The notes under the pieces were generated by a model. It searched no databases. It was not told the DNA's origin and saw only the letters and a list, made by a program, of their open reading frames with translations. Both the position numbers and the translations under genes were made by a program. From Benincasa hispida (taxonomy: Eukaryota; Streptophyta; Magnoliopsida; Cucurbitales; Cucurbitaceae), in contig NC_052354.1 of assembly GCF_009727055.1 (NCBI RefSeq), positions 50,021,600 through 50,085,599 of the forward strand: 64,000 bases of DNA, written 5' to 3'. Position 1 is the stretch's first letter. Every line of letters starts with the position of its first letter. Positions 48,905 through 59,218 of this stretch are shown in pieces.

Positions 48905-49180
48905 TTAAAATAGTTTGTAGTTGGAGGTGGTTGTCAAAGTTTGGAGTTGGTCATACGAAGATGGTCGTCGGAGTTTGTTGTCGGAGATGGTTGCTGGAGC
49001 CCAAAATTGGTCGTCGGAGTTGGTCCCACAAAGTTGGTCGTTAGAGTTGGTTACCGAAGTTGTTATCAAAGGTAGTTCTGGAGCCCAAAGTTGATCCTGT
49101 GAAAGTGGTTGCTGGAGTTGGTTCCTGGAGTCTGGTTGCGGTAGTCGACGGTGACCGATGGGTGAAGTCATTGATCAAAC
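48905..49180. repeat. Degenerate G/T-rich minisatellite
   Basis: Repeats of a roughly 18-21-bp unit of the form GTTGGTCGTCGGAGTTGGTC, with many substitutions, about 13 units. On the minus strand it stays open as an 88-codon Gln/Leu/Asp-rich frame, an accident of a repeat in steps of three. Confidence 0.7.
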
Positions 49181-49768
49181 CATTGGAAGGAGGGAGAGTT
49201 GGTAAGAAAAAAATAACCCAACTTCACTAACATTTAAAGTTGGTGGGTCAAACATTGAGCTGGTAATTTTTACCAACTCATGTTAGTGAGCCAAACACCT
49301 CTAGGGTTTTCTTTCTTAAGTCGTTGCTACCTATATGTATCAATCCATCATGGGAAGACTCTGTCACCATTTGGATATGAACCCTAGCTCATCTTTTCTA
49401 GTCAAATTTATCTTAGTTCATGAAATTGCAATAATGAAAAAAAAACATTAAGAAATAGCTAAGTTTGTGATTGATTAAATCTGTCGCAATTCAGATCTAA
49501 TTGATTTTTGAATTTTCAATTTCATGTTTAACATAGATGTCTAACTTTAAATAGTTTTTCTTTAAACAAAAATCTAAGGAAATATAAAATTAAAAATTCA
49601 TTGGCATATTATACAAAAAAGTTACTGATTGACTGAAATTTTACTATTATTTGTAGATCAACAGTTTTGTTATCTAAAATAATTTTCCAAGATTTTAATA
49701 ATTAAACTTAAATTTTTTTAACCAATTTAATATTGAAGTATGTAAATTAATATGTGTAAAATTATTTC
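49181..49768. other. AT-rich spacer, no gene seen
   Basis: The motif AAAGTTGGTGGGTCAAACAT / TTAGTGAGCCAAACACCTC (about 49237-49305) resembles the edge of a MITE. Otherwise featureless. Confidence 0.35.
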
Positions 49769-49794
49769 AACATATATATATATATATATATATG
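49769..49794. repeat. (AT)n microsatellite
   Basis: About 12 uninterrupted AT units directly before the dispersed duplication copy 2. Confidence 0.85.
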
Positions 49795-50125
49795 TCAATT
49801 TTGGATTCGTCATCATTTGGTAGCTAGTTGATATTACCAATTTTAATGGACAAACAAGTCAAATTACATATGTGAAAATTGAAAAGAAAAAAAAAAATCT
49901 TATCATTGTGATCTAAAAGGTCAAATTTTCCAACCCTTTACGAATGATCAAAGCAAATATTTTTCGAGTTTCAAATTTCATTTTACTTTGCGTATGGGAG
50001 AGAATCATTTTTAAGGGTTTAATAATATGAACAAATTCAAAATTCAAAAATTTATATATTTATGTGACCGTGTAACTTGGGGTTGCCATTTCATATCATT
50101 AGTCAAAATAATAATTTTTTTTTTA
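49795..50125. repeat. Dispersed duplication, copy 2 (partner 29695-30045)
   Basis: Same orientation as copy 1. GGATTCGTCATCATTTGGTAG corresponds to GGATTCGTGGTTTGGTAG in copy 1, and GGACAAACAAGTCAAATTA, CCAACCCTTTACGAATGATC and TTGCGTATGGGAGA are shared. Confidence 0.75.
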
Positions 50126-50899
50126 CAAAATATACTTTTGGTTCCTAAAGTTTGAATTAGATGTCTATTTTGTCTATGAAATTTTAAAATTGGCACTTTT
50201 GATTCTTAAGATTTGAAATTTTGTTTTAAATGATCTTGAGGTTATTTGATCATTGTTGAAAAATAATGTGGCATGGTTGAAGTGGTATCTTTTAAGTGAC
50301 CTGGCAAATTTTTTATATTAATTTATGTTGATTTGTCATTTTTTTTTGTTTACATTATTTTTCTCTTTCTCCCTCCTCCTTCATCTTCTATTGTCTTCGT
50401 CTTTCTTGGTTGTGTTAGGGATTTACAATACGGCGGCATCCCCATTATTGGAGTGGAAATTTTTTTATTTGAATAATTCACCAAAAAATAAAAAAATATA
50501 TATATAACTTTGTATACTAGAGAGAATTTGAGTCCAACGACTTTATGTTATAAGACAAATTTACTCACTATTGTGTATGAGTATCATGAGTAATTGTTTC
50601 TTAAGATGGAACAAATTAACTTTCTTATGAAAGTAGCATACCGTCTACAAGATCAACGAACTATACTTTATAGATATACCGAACTTCAACAAATTTTGAA
50701 ATGGAGAGAATTTTTTAATTTAAAAAAGAAAAATGCTTATGAAAATGTTTTTAAACCATTTTGAAGAAAGACCATATTTATAAATTTATTAGTGATCATT
50801 CAAGTAGTCATGACCTTTCTTCAAATTAGTTATTTATTGAAAAGATGTGTCCCTTAATGAAAGAACATACCTTATGAAATTAAAGGATTCAACCCTTAA

Positions 50900-51465
50900 C
50901 AATGCGTCACATACCATTTATTCCAACAACTTTGTCTATAAATAGTAAGTTGAAATTAAGATAAAGGAAAAAAGAAAGTGTTCGGTATTTTCCAATAAAG
51001 AATTTGCACCGAGATAAGTAGTCAACACTTTGAACTTTCCCTAGTGAACATCAATTGAGTTTACTTAGCTAATCAATGGACATGATTCATTGAATTGTCA
51101 GTCATTCTAGAATAAACTAAGACAATTGAAGTCATCCAGTTTCTCATTTTAATAAATTTTTTCTCATAATTGTGTTCATTTTGGCCTTGAACACTGCCTG
51201 GTCTCATGAGTGTTTTAGAGAATTTACCTTAAAATTCTCATAAAAGTGGCACATTCACGCTCGCATAGGTGATTCCTATAAAGAACATCGTATATGATCT
51301 TTTCATAAATAATAATTATTCAACAATCCATAGAAATCATTAAGAGCACAATATTTACCCTCAAACCACACTTGCATTAAAAGTACAGTGTTTACCCTCA
51401 AACTACACTTGCACTATCTCATCATCCTTAGAATGGGTAAGAAGAAAAAAGGGAAAAAATACCCT
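50900..51465 (-). repeat. Copia-E 3' non-coding region
   Basis: The minus strand has the layout seen after RNase H in some plant Copia elements: GGAATCACCTATGCGAGCG, GTGCCACTTTTATGAGAATT, then AAAACACTCATGAGACC. A direct repeat (CAAGTGT[AG]GTTTGAGGGTAAA) occurs near 51350-51415. A TATAAATAG on the plus strand at about 50937 may belong to an LTR, but LTR edges are not resolved. Confidence 0.45.
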
Positions 51466-51955
51466 GTTGGGCTTTGAGTTTTCAAGAATAGATGCATTTG
51501 GTCATTAAATTTTCAAACTAGTCATTTTAGTTGTCTCTAAGTTTTTAAGAATAGATTTAAAAGGTCACTCAACTAATAAGCCTATTAAATTTAAATATAA
51601 TTTTTTTAAAAATATATGATGTGACAAGATGACTTGGGAAAAAAATATATTTTTAATCTTGATGAGAAAGGACAAGAACAAGGGAGAAGAAAGAAGAGGA
51701 AGAAAGAATAGAGAAAGAAGAGAGCGAAGTGAGAAAGATTAATTAAAAAAATATATTTTTTCCCAAGTCATTGCCACATCATATATTTAATCAATTTTAT
51801 ATTTAAATATTTAATAGGGTTATTAGTTGTGAGACCTTTTAAACCTATTCTTGAAAATTCAAAGATTAAAATTACTAATTTGAAACATTAGAGACCAAAT
51901 GCACCTATTCTTGAAAATTTAGGGATCATAAGGGTATTTTTCAAAAAAAAAAAAA
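51466..51955. mobile_element. Foldback MITE (about 490 bp)
   Basis: Arms GTTTTCAAGAATAGATGCAT (left) and ATGCACCTATTCTTGAAAAT (right) are inverted, and the pairing continues inward through AGGTCACTCAACTAATAAGC / TTATTAGTTGTGAGACC to ATATATGATGTG...GACTTGGGAAAAAA / TTTTTTCCCAAGTC. A purine-rich loop sits at about 51660-51745. It lies inside Copia-E sequence and so inserted after it. Confidence 0.75.
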
Positions 51956-52381
51956 TTATGCAGTGCTCACTATGTTACCTAGAAGTCGGTTTGTCTGTTG
52001 AACCTAGATATTGAGATCTCCAGTCAACTAGATTAGGTTGCCTCGCTGGTTAACTTTTTAAAATTAATGGCTTTAATCCTATTCTCCTAGATGAACTTTC
52101 AACCAACTCTATAGTTAGGCCTTTTACAAGTGGATCGACAATATTATTTTCTAACCTTACAAAGTCAATTGTGATAACTCCATTAGAAAGTAATTGTCTA
52201 ATTGTATTAAGTTTTCATCATATATGCCGAGACTTGTTATTATTCACTAAAGAGGTTTAGGTTGTATTCACACTTTAGGAATACCATATAAAAATTTTGT
52301 AGCCTTACACTTTAGGAATACCATAGAAATTTTTTGTTGCCAATTCAAACATATCCTAACCTCTTTTTAAATTGTTATCTG
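51956..52381 (-). pseudogene. Copia-E RNase H C-terminus
   Basis: Minus-strand reading KSRHI-stops-KLNTIRQLLSNGVITIDFV, then RLENNIVDPLVKGLTIELVE and SSSRRIGLKPL, the copia RNase H tail (family form: KSRHI..RHN..R..L..G.I.......NLADPLTKGL). Stops disrupt it. A tandem duplication of about 40 bases (TTAGGAATACCATA, 52278 and 52314) lies upstream in the coding sense. Confidence 0.7.
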
Positions 52382-52570
52382 TTGGGAATGCGACCAAAGT
52401 CCCACACTGGTTAGATAAGAGGAGGATCATGGGTATATAAGTGAGGATGATTATCTCCATTGGTATGAGGCCTTTCGGGGTGACACCAAAAACAAAGTCA
52501 TGAGGGTTTATGCCAAAGTGGACAATATCATACCATTATGGAGATAGTTTGAGGGTCGTTGTCCTTATCA
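52382..52570 (+). repeat. LTR-end fragment (family L), plus orientation
   Basis: GTTGGGAATGCGACCAAAGT, GGGTATATAAGTGAGGATG and ATGAGGCCTTTCGGGGTG match the reverse complement of 13021-13145. It interrupts the Copia-E region. Sequence to about 53040 is AT-rich, possibly further Copia-E, not resolved. Confidence 0.55.
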
Positions 52571-53039
52571 TTATCAAATATTCTCAAACTCCCCACAATA
52601 ACATAAGATTTTAAGAAGACTTCAACCTTTCCATAATTCACAAGGAATTTTCTATGTTTCCATACATAAAATGTCATACAAATGTATAATTAGCCTTCAA
52701 ACGGTGTGACATACTCATAAAATGTGTCTTATCACGATTTTGGAATCAATCATTTTTTAATATAAACTTCATTGTTATGACATCTTCTGTCTTATGTATA
52801 TTATTTTTCTCTAATGATTCTCATAAGCTTTCGCTAAATCCACCACTATAGTCATTATACAGTGTGTTATCTAGTCCATTTAAACTGTACTTCTTGCATA
52901 AATATTTTGCAAGTTTCTAAGCCTTAAGTGCAAGTAACTTTGCTTTGTTGACTTCTCCTTCAACATTATAATGACCTTTTTTTTTTTTTCAAAAAATTTC
53001 CATATTTCAAGTTGTGAGGGAGAGTGGAATATTTTGCAA

Positions 53040-53051
53040 GCTCTAATACCA
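53040..53051 (-). other. Second PBS-like site beyond the Copia-A 3' LTR
   Basis: GCTCTAATACCA, i.e. TGGTATTAGAGC on the minus strand, matches initiator tRNA-Met at 11 of 12 bases and lies two bases outside the LTR. A normal 3' LTR is not followed by a PBS. Confidence 0.6.
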
Positions 53052-53053
53052 AT

Positions 53054-55073
53054 TGAATGAATTCTTATTCAAGAGTACCTACGAGTGGAAGCAGATCTTT
53101 CCAATTCATTGTGACAAAATTACCGCACATACATTCAAAATATACTAATATGAATTCATAATGCTAAAGAGATCAAGAGATCATACCAGATGAAGATTTC
53201 TTCTTCACAGCGAGTCTAAAACCCAACCATCTACCTCGAACGATCAAGCCAATTTCCTCTGGGAGATAAGGTCGTCTATCGCATTTGTTCGAACTTGGTA
53301 AAGGGAAGGAGGAAGAGAGACCGTACACAATGATCAAGCCAGTGGGAGATAAGGTCGTCTATCGCATAGACAAGATGCTTGATCGTTTAGGTGAAGTATA
53401 CGATCGTGTAGGAAAAAGTAAGAGATCGTCTAAAAGATCGTGTAGAAAAAGGGTGAGCGATCGTCAAAATGATCGCGTACGAAAAACTAAGCGATTATCT
53501 ATATGATCGTTTAATAAATATCGGGAGCTAAACATTCGCATAAGAAAAGGTAAATGATCGTTTAGTTAATAGCGCGCGAAGGTGTAATTGGTAAGCGATC
53601 GCTTAGCAATATTGTATATATAAGTGATCGTGTAGTAACTATCGTATAAACACTGATATTCTAAACGATAACACTCTCTTTAACACAATGTCTGCGCGGA
53701 TGACTCCTGCATACCGTCAACTATTTATAATATACTCATCCGTTATTTAGAACAGAGGAGACGTCGTCCCATTTCCTTTATAACCTTCCAATGAATGTGA
53801 TCTTATCATATTAATAACATATAAATTAATATCATATATTAATTATAATATTTTCCTCTACTAGATATAAATCATATTTATATCCAATTTCCTCTAAATT
53901 AACGTATCTCATACATAAAGTTAATTATATCATATTTAATTAACTCGTTCAATTATATCATATATAATCAAACTCCCTCTTGTCAATTTGAATATTTAAA
54001 TTGAACAAAAAACTTATTCTCAACTTATATCCAAGCTACCAAGGGGACCATCTGGACCTATGGCTCGAAGCTCCAATGATGCTAGTCACGATATCCACCA
54101 TCCGTTAACTACTAGGCATTCCACTAAAAACTGATAGTTGAACTCTTCTTGCCATAGATATATTTCTATGTCCATTGAATATAACCAATCATCAGTACGA
54201 TAACCCTTTACAGATGCTCGTAATTACAGCAGGCCAATTTACCGTTTTACCCCTATAATTACATCTTCCTTCTTAAGTACCACTGATCCCTCTATTGAAC
54301 AATACTACATAGTCCTACTATGTGTGAACACCTCTCGGGCCATGAGAAGGTGCATGGCACCACATTGTTCAATCCCCGGGATCAACCCTTAAGAGAGCAA
54401 TCTATCTACTTACCTCTACTTTGGGGAAGGAGTGAACTTCATCTTGTGAAGCTGAGTTCTCAGCACCCAAAGCAGACGAATCCTCAAAATGGTAGGTTTG
54501 AGTCGGTGCTCTGGCCACTTGCACCTATGCAAATCAAAGGAATGCCCTCAATGGAAGGAGTTCCCAACTCACTCAGGATTGAGATCATGTTACCTATGGT
54601 CATCCTAGTAAAGTGAAGTCTCAGTCATGAACGGAGTTATATGGTAAGACATTAACACTTTGAGGTCAAGTCTTATACAAACTCTTTGTATACGACGCCC
54701 CCGCTCACATGTCCACTACACAAATGATCAGGATCAGATTATCTATGATAAGTCACAACATTTGTAACAATTCCACAAAGCGGGCCGCATCTATAGTGTT
54801 ACCAGGATAAGATTTCCCTTCTATATCTATATACTACAGACTATTTTTGTTGTCACTTAAGACATGATCCATTTGTATGTCACTACATACATGCTTAAGT
54901 AACATAAAGAAAACTAGAGATATTAAGTTTCTTAGTTTGTGGTAAAATAAAAAACATCTAAATGTGCAAAGTCAAGTAATGAAGTAAATATCATTTATAT
55001 TATACATCACAAGTGTTCGTACAAAGTTGTTTACAAACTACTGGACACGAGATTTCCGGCACAAACCCCAACA
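53054..55073 (-). mobile_element. Copia-A 3' LTR
   Basis: Minus-strand start TGTTGGGGTTTGTGCCGG, end ...AAGAATTCATTCA; 2020 bp. Contains a CGATCG array at about 53390-53640 and the conserved LTR module at about 54020-54190. The frames at 53285-53506 and 54320-54616 are LTR translations. Confidence 0.9.
53390..53640. repeat. CGATCG palindrome array 3 (Copia-A 3' LTR)
   Basis: About ten variants such as TACGATCGTGTAGG, GAGCGATCGTC, ATGATCGTTTA and AAGCGATCGCTTAG. The same array is in the 5' LTR at 61795-62060. Confidence 0.85.
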
Positions 55074-55074
55074 A

Positions 55075-55172
55075 TCTCCCACTTGTCCTAAAGCGAAGTG
55101 GGGAGTACAAGTAAATAGGCACAAAACAATAAACTAGAGCATAAAAACCTAGTGCAACAAAATCTCCCACTT
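55075..55172 (-). other. Copia-A polypurine tract and duplicate upstream tract
   Basis: AAGTGGGAGA on the minus strand at 55084-55075 abuts the 3' LTR. An identical decamer lies at 55172-55163, a few bases after the RNase H stop codon (55178-55176). The spacing of 88 bases is non-coding. Confidence 0.8.
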
Positions 55173-55175
55173 GCC

Positions 55176-58100
55176 CTAGTCCAGCCGTGGGCGGTCTAGT
55201 AGACCCATGCTCTGAAGGTGACCCTCAAACACTGTAGCCGTGAGAGCCTTCGTAAACAGATCAGCAACATTTTGCTCTGAGGCAATCTTCGTGATGATCA
55301 CATCTCCTCGATGCACTATCTCGCGGTTCAGATGATGCTTCCGCTCTATGTGTTTATCGCACCTATGACTCCTAGGCTCCTTGGAGTTCGCCACAGCACC
55401 ACTATTGTCACAATAGAGGATGATGGGCTTAGACATATCTAGAACAACTTTCAACTCTTTTAAGAACTTTCTGAGCCAGACGACCCCTTTAGCAGCTTCA
55501 CAAGCCGCCATGTACTCGGCTTCCATTGTGGAGTCAACGATGCACCCTTGCTTAGTGCTCCGCCACACTATAGCTCCTCTATTAATAGTAAATACTGACC
55601 CTGAAGTGGACTTTCGAGAGTCTTTATCAGTCAGAAAGTTAGAATCCGTGTATTCAGTAAGGATCAAATCCCGAGACCCATACACAAGCATGTAGTCCCT
55701 TGTTCTCCGAAGATATTTGAGGATGTTCTTAATTGCAGTCCAATGATCCTGGCCTGGGTTAGACTGATATCTACTGACTATTCCCATAGCATAGCAGATG
55801 TCTGGCCTAGTGCAAAGAATCGCATACATTAAACTGCCAATGGCAGATGCATATGGGACCTGTCTCATCTCCTCAACCTCTTGAGGCGTCTTTGGACACA
55901 TGTCCTTAGACAAAGTGACTCCATGCCTAAATGGTAGTAGGCCATTTTTGGAGTTCTGCATCGAGTATTTGAGCAAGATTTTGTCCATATACGATGCCTG
56001 AGACAACACTAGCACTTTGTTCTTACGATCTTGAAAGATCTATATACCTAGAACAAACTAAGCCTCTCCCAAATCTTTCATTTGGAATTGGGTCGCTAGC
56101 CAGTTCTTAACTGTAGTCAGTAGACCTACATCATTCCCAATGAGTAGTATATCGTTTACATACAATACTAAGAAAGCTACTGAACTGTTGACTATTGTTT
56201 TGTAACACATGGTTCATCAATGGTTTGGTCAAAGCCATATGATTTGATCGTAGCATTAAACCGAATATTCCAAGATCGAGACGTCTGCTTCAGCCCATAA
56301 ATGGGCCGATTTAGTTTGCAAACTTTTTGCTCTTGACCTTGAGCAATGAATCCTTCGGGTTGCACCATGTAAATGGTCTCCTCAATATTGCCATTCAGAA
56401 AAGTCGTTTTAACTTCCATTTGCCAAATCTCATAATTATAATAAACTGCAATGGACAAGAGGATGCGAATCGACTTTAACATGGCAACAGGTAAGAAAGT
56501 CTCCTTATAGTTGACTCCCTCCACCTAGGTATAACCCTTTGTCACAAGTCGAGCCTTGAAGGTTTACACCTTCCCATCAACACCCCGTTTGTGCTTGTAG
56601 ATCCATTTATAACCTATAGGTCTTACCCCATCAGGTTGATCTACAAGATCCCATATCGAGTTGAAATACATCAATTCCATCTCGAAATTCATGGCTTTGA
56701 CCCATTCATCCCAATCAACATCCTTCATTGTCTTTTCATAGGACAACAGATCCTCAACGTCGCCATCTATCACCATAGCTAGGATTTCCGTGAAACCCAG
56801 ATAGCGATTAGGCGGATTCGTAACCCTCATATTGCATCGAGGTTCCCTCAACTCCTGAGGTAGAATCGACCTACCAGATGAACTATTATCAACAATTCTG
56901 GTTGATGAAGCAGGTCCTTCAACAACTCTTGTTGAATTTTCAGTACTTTCTTTGGAAAGCTCATTTAACACGACTTTACTACGTGGACTATGATCCCTGA
57001 TATGATCTTCCTCCAGGAAAGTAGTATTCATGGAAATAAACACCTTGTTTTCGGATGGATCATAAAAGTAACCTCCTCGTGTACCTTTGGGGTAGTCTAC
57101 AAAGAGGCACAACCTCGATCGTGATTCCAACTTCTTGGGATTTGCCTCAAGCACGTATGCTGGGAAACCCTATATGCAGAAGTGACGTAAACTAGCTTTA
57201 CGCCCATTCCATAACTTCATAGGTGTTCTTGCAACACTTTTAGAAGGAATACAGTTGAGAATGTATACCGTAGTCTCTACTGCGAAACCCCAAAACGAGT
57301 CCAGTACGGAAGCGTAACTCATCATCGAACGAACCATGTCCAACAAGGTTCTGTTTCTCCTCTCTGCTACACCATTTTACTGAGGTGTACCCAGTACCGA
57401 GAGTTGGGAAACGATTCCATGTTCTAATAAATAGTCCTGGAACTCAAAATCCAAAAACTTTCCACCTCGATCTGATCGAAGTATTTTTATTCACCTATCT
57501 AAAGCATTCTCAACTTCAGCCTTAAATAATTTGAACTTTTCAAAAGATTCAGACTTTCGTTGCATTAGATAGACATACCCATATCTCAAGTAATCAACGG
57601 TAAAATTGATAAAGTACTCATAACCTCCTCGAGTTCGCACATTTATAGGACCCCAAAGGTCAGAATGTACTAATTCAAGAGGTTCTTTGACTCGATAACC
57701 TTTTCTAATAAAAGGTCATTTAGTTATCTTACCTTTAAGGCAAGATTCGCACACTGGTAAAGAAGTTTCCTTTAACTCGCTTAGAAGGCCATTCTTCATC
57801 AATCTCTCAATCCTATTGAGATTGATGTGCCCTAATCGAAGGTGCCAAAGTCGAGCATTTTCTTTTGGAGAAACTTGTTGGCGTTTAGATTGAGTTACGA
57901 CAGATTTAAACATCTTTATGTTATGGAGGGAACTTAAGGCTAAAGGTCTTAGCACATACAAGCTATTTTCCAGTTTAGCTGTACAAATTTTGACACCATC
58001 CTTACGAATAAGTGCTTTATTCAATTTAAAAGAAATAGTGTAATTGTATTGTAACAGATACTTTACAGAAATAAGGTTTCTTTTTAGTTCATGAACTACA

Positions 58101-59218
58101 AAGACATCTTTTAATATAAGAAACCTATTCTGTAAAGTAAACTGGATGTCTCCAACTCCCACAGCTAAGACGGCGTGCCCGGTGCCTACTCGTATCGTCA
58201 TCTCACCAGCCTCCAATTGTCATCAGGATCTATTCCCCTAAAAAGAAGAACATACATGATTAGTGGCGCCCGAATCTACTATCCAAGCAGAACCATCATT
58301 CTCCATTAAACAAGTTTCTAATACAAGCAAATCATATTTACCTTTGTCTGCCTTGGCAGCCTTTTTTTCTTTCAGATAACGAGGACAATTCCTCTTCCAA
58401 TGTCCATTCTGGTTACAGTGGAAACATTTTTCTTTTTCAACCGGCAGTAGACGCTTCTTCTGGGCAATAGGTGGCGGGTTAACAGGTGCATTCCCTTTCC
58501 CTTTACCACCCTTCTTCTTTTTCCTCTTTCCAGAGTTAGAAGTTGAAGGTGCAGACTTTGTTCCTGAGGTCGAACCTCGATAGAACTTTTTAGAGAACGA
58601 GACAACATTTGCTTCACCTCCCTTTTTCTCTTTACTTTTCAGTAAAAATTGGTAAGTCTGCAACTCGTTGAGAAGAGTGGTAAGGGAGCAGTCCACTTTG
58701 TTAAGAATCGTATTGCTAACAAAATGGAGGAAGCTCTCCAGCAATGAATGTAGGATAATGCTAACCTGACTGTCCTCATCGATTTTAACCCATTCATCTC
58801 CGCCACGTTAAAGTGAACCATCATATTCAGCACGTGTTCACGAATAGAGGTGTCTTTCTCCATTTTGGAGCTGAAGATGTGTTTCAGAGCATCATGCTTG
58901 AGCTGTCTAGACGGCTATTCCCTACAGGGACTCCATGATCTCACGAGCTAAGACCATGGACTCGTGTTTCTTGGCCAACATGTCACTAAGACTGGCCATA
59001 ATATAGGCTCGGGTCTTCTCGTTTGCCCGTGTCCAACGCTCATACGCTGCCCGAACATTTCGAGTAACGTCCTGAGGTGGAATAGGGGTACATTCCTACA
59101 TAAGGAAAAACTTCAAATTCTCCCTGATGAGTATCATCGTGAGCATATGTTTCCAACTTGAATAGTTTTGGCCATTCAAATTTTCAGCACTAAGTAAATT
59201 GATAGTGGCTAATGCCAT
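55176..59218 (-). pseudogene. Copia-A gag-pol polyprotein, inactivated
   Basis: Gag starts MALATINLLSAENLNGQNYS (59218); a stop follows at FFLM-stop-ECTP and frames shift near 58900 and 58750. Zinc knuckle CFHCNQNGHWKRNCPRYL is intact CCHC; protease AWIVDSGATNHVCSSF has the catalytic DSG (58238-58744). Pre-integrase WHLRLGHINLNRIE...CESCLKGK (57716-58216) keeps HHCC. The integrase core (57155-57715) has stops, with LRSDRGGKF and NGVAERRNRTLLD readable. RT spans about 56760-56050: WDLVDQPDGVRPIGYKWIYK, the frame-shifted YVNDILLIGND at about 56162, where the catalytic YVDD box has Asn for the first Asp, then two TAG stops (GEA-stop-FVLGI-stop-IF). RNase H (55176-56015) is open, with YTDSNFLTDKDSRKSTSGSV, STMEAEYMAACEAAKG and ILYCDNSGAVANSKE. 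Confidence 0.92.

Noticed and set aside
53285..53506. Basic Lys/Arg-rich 73-codon frame
   Set aside because: It is the CGATCG array of the Copia-A LTR read in frame; the other LTR has changes and indels at the same place.
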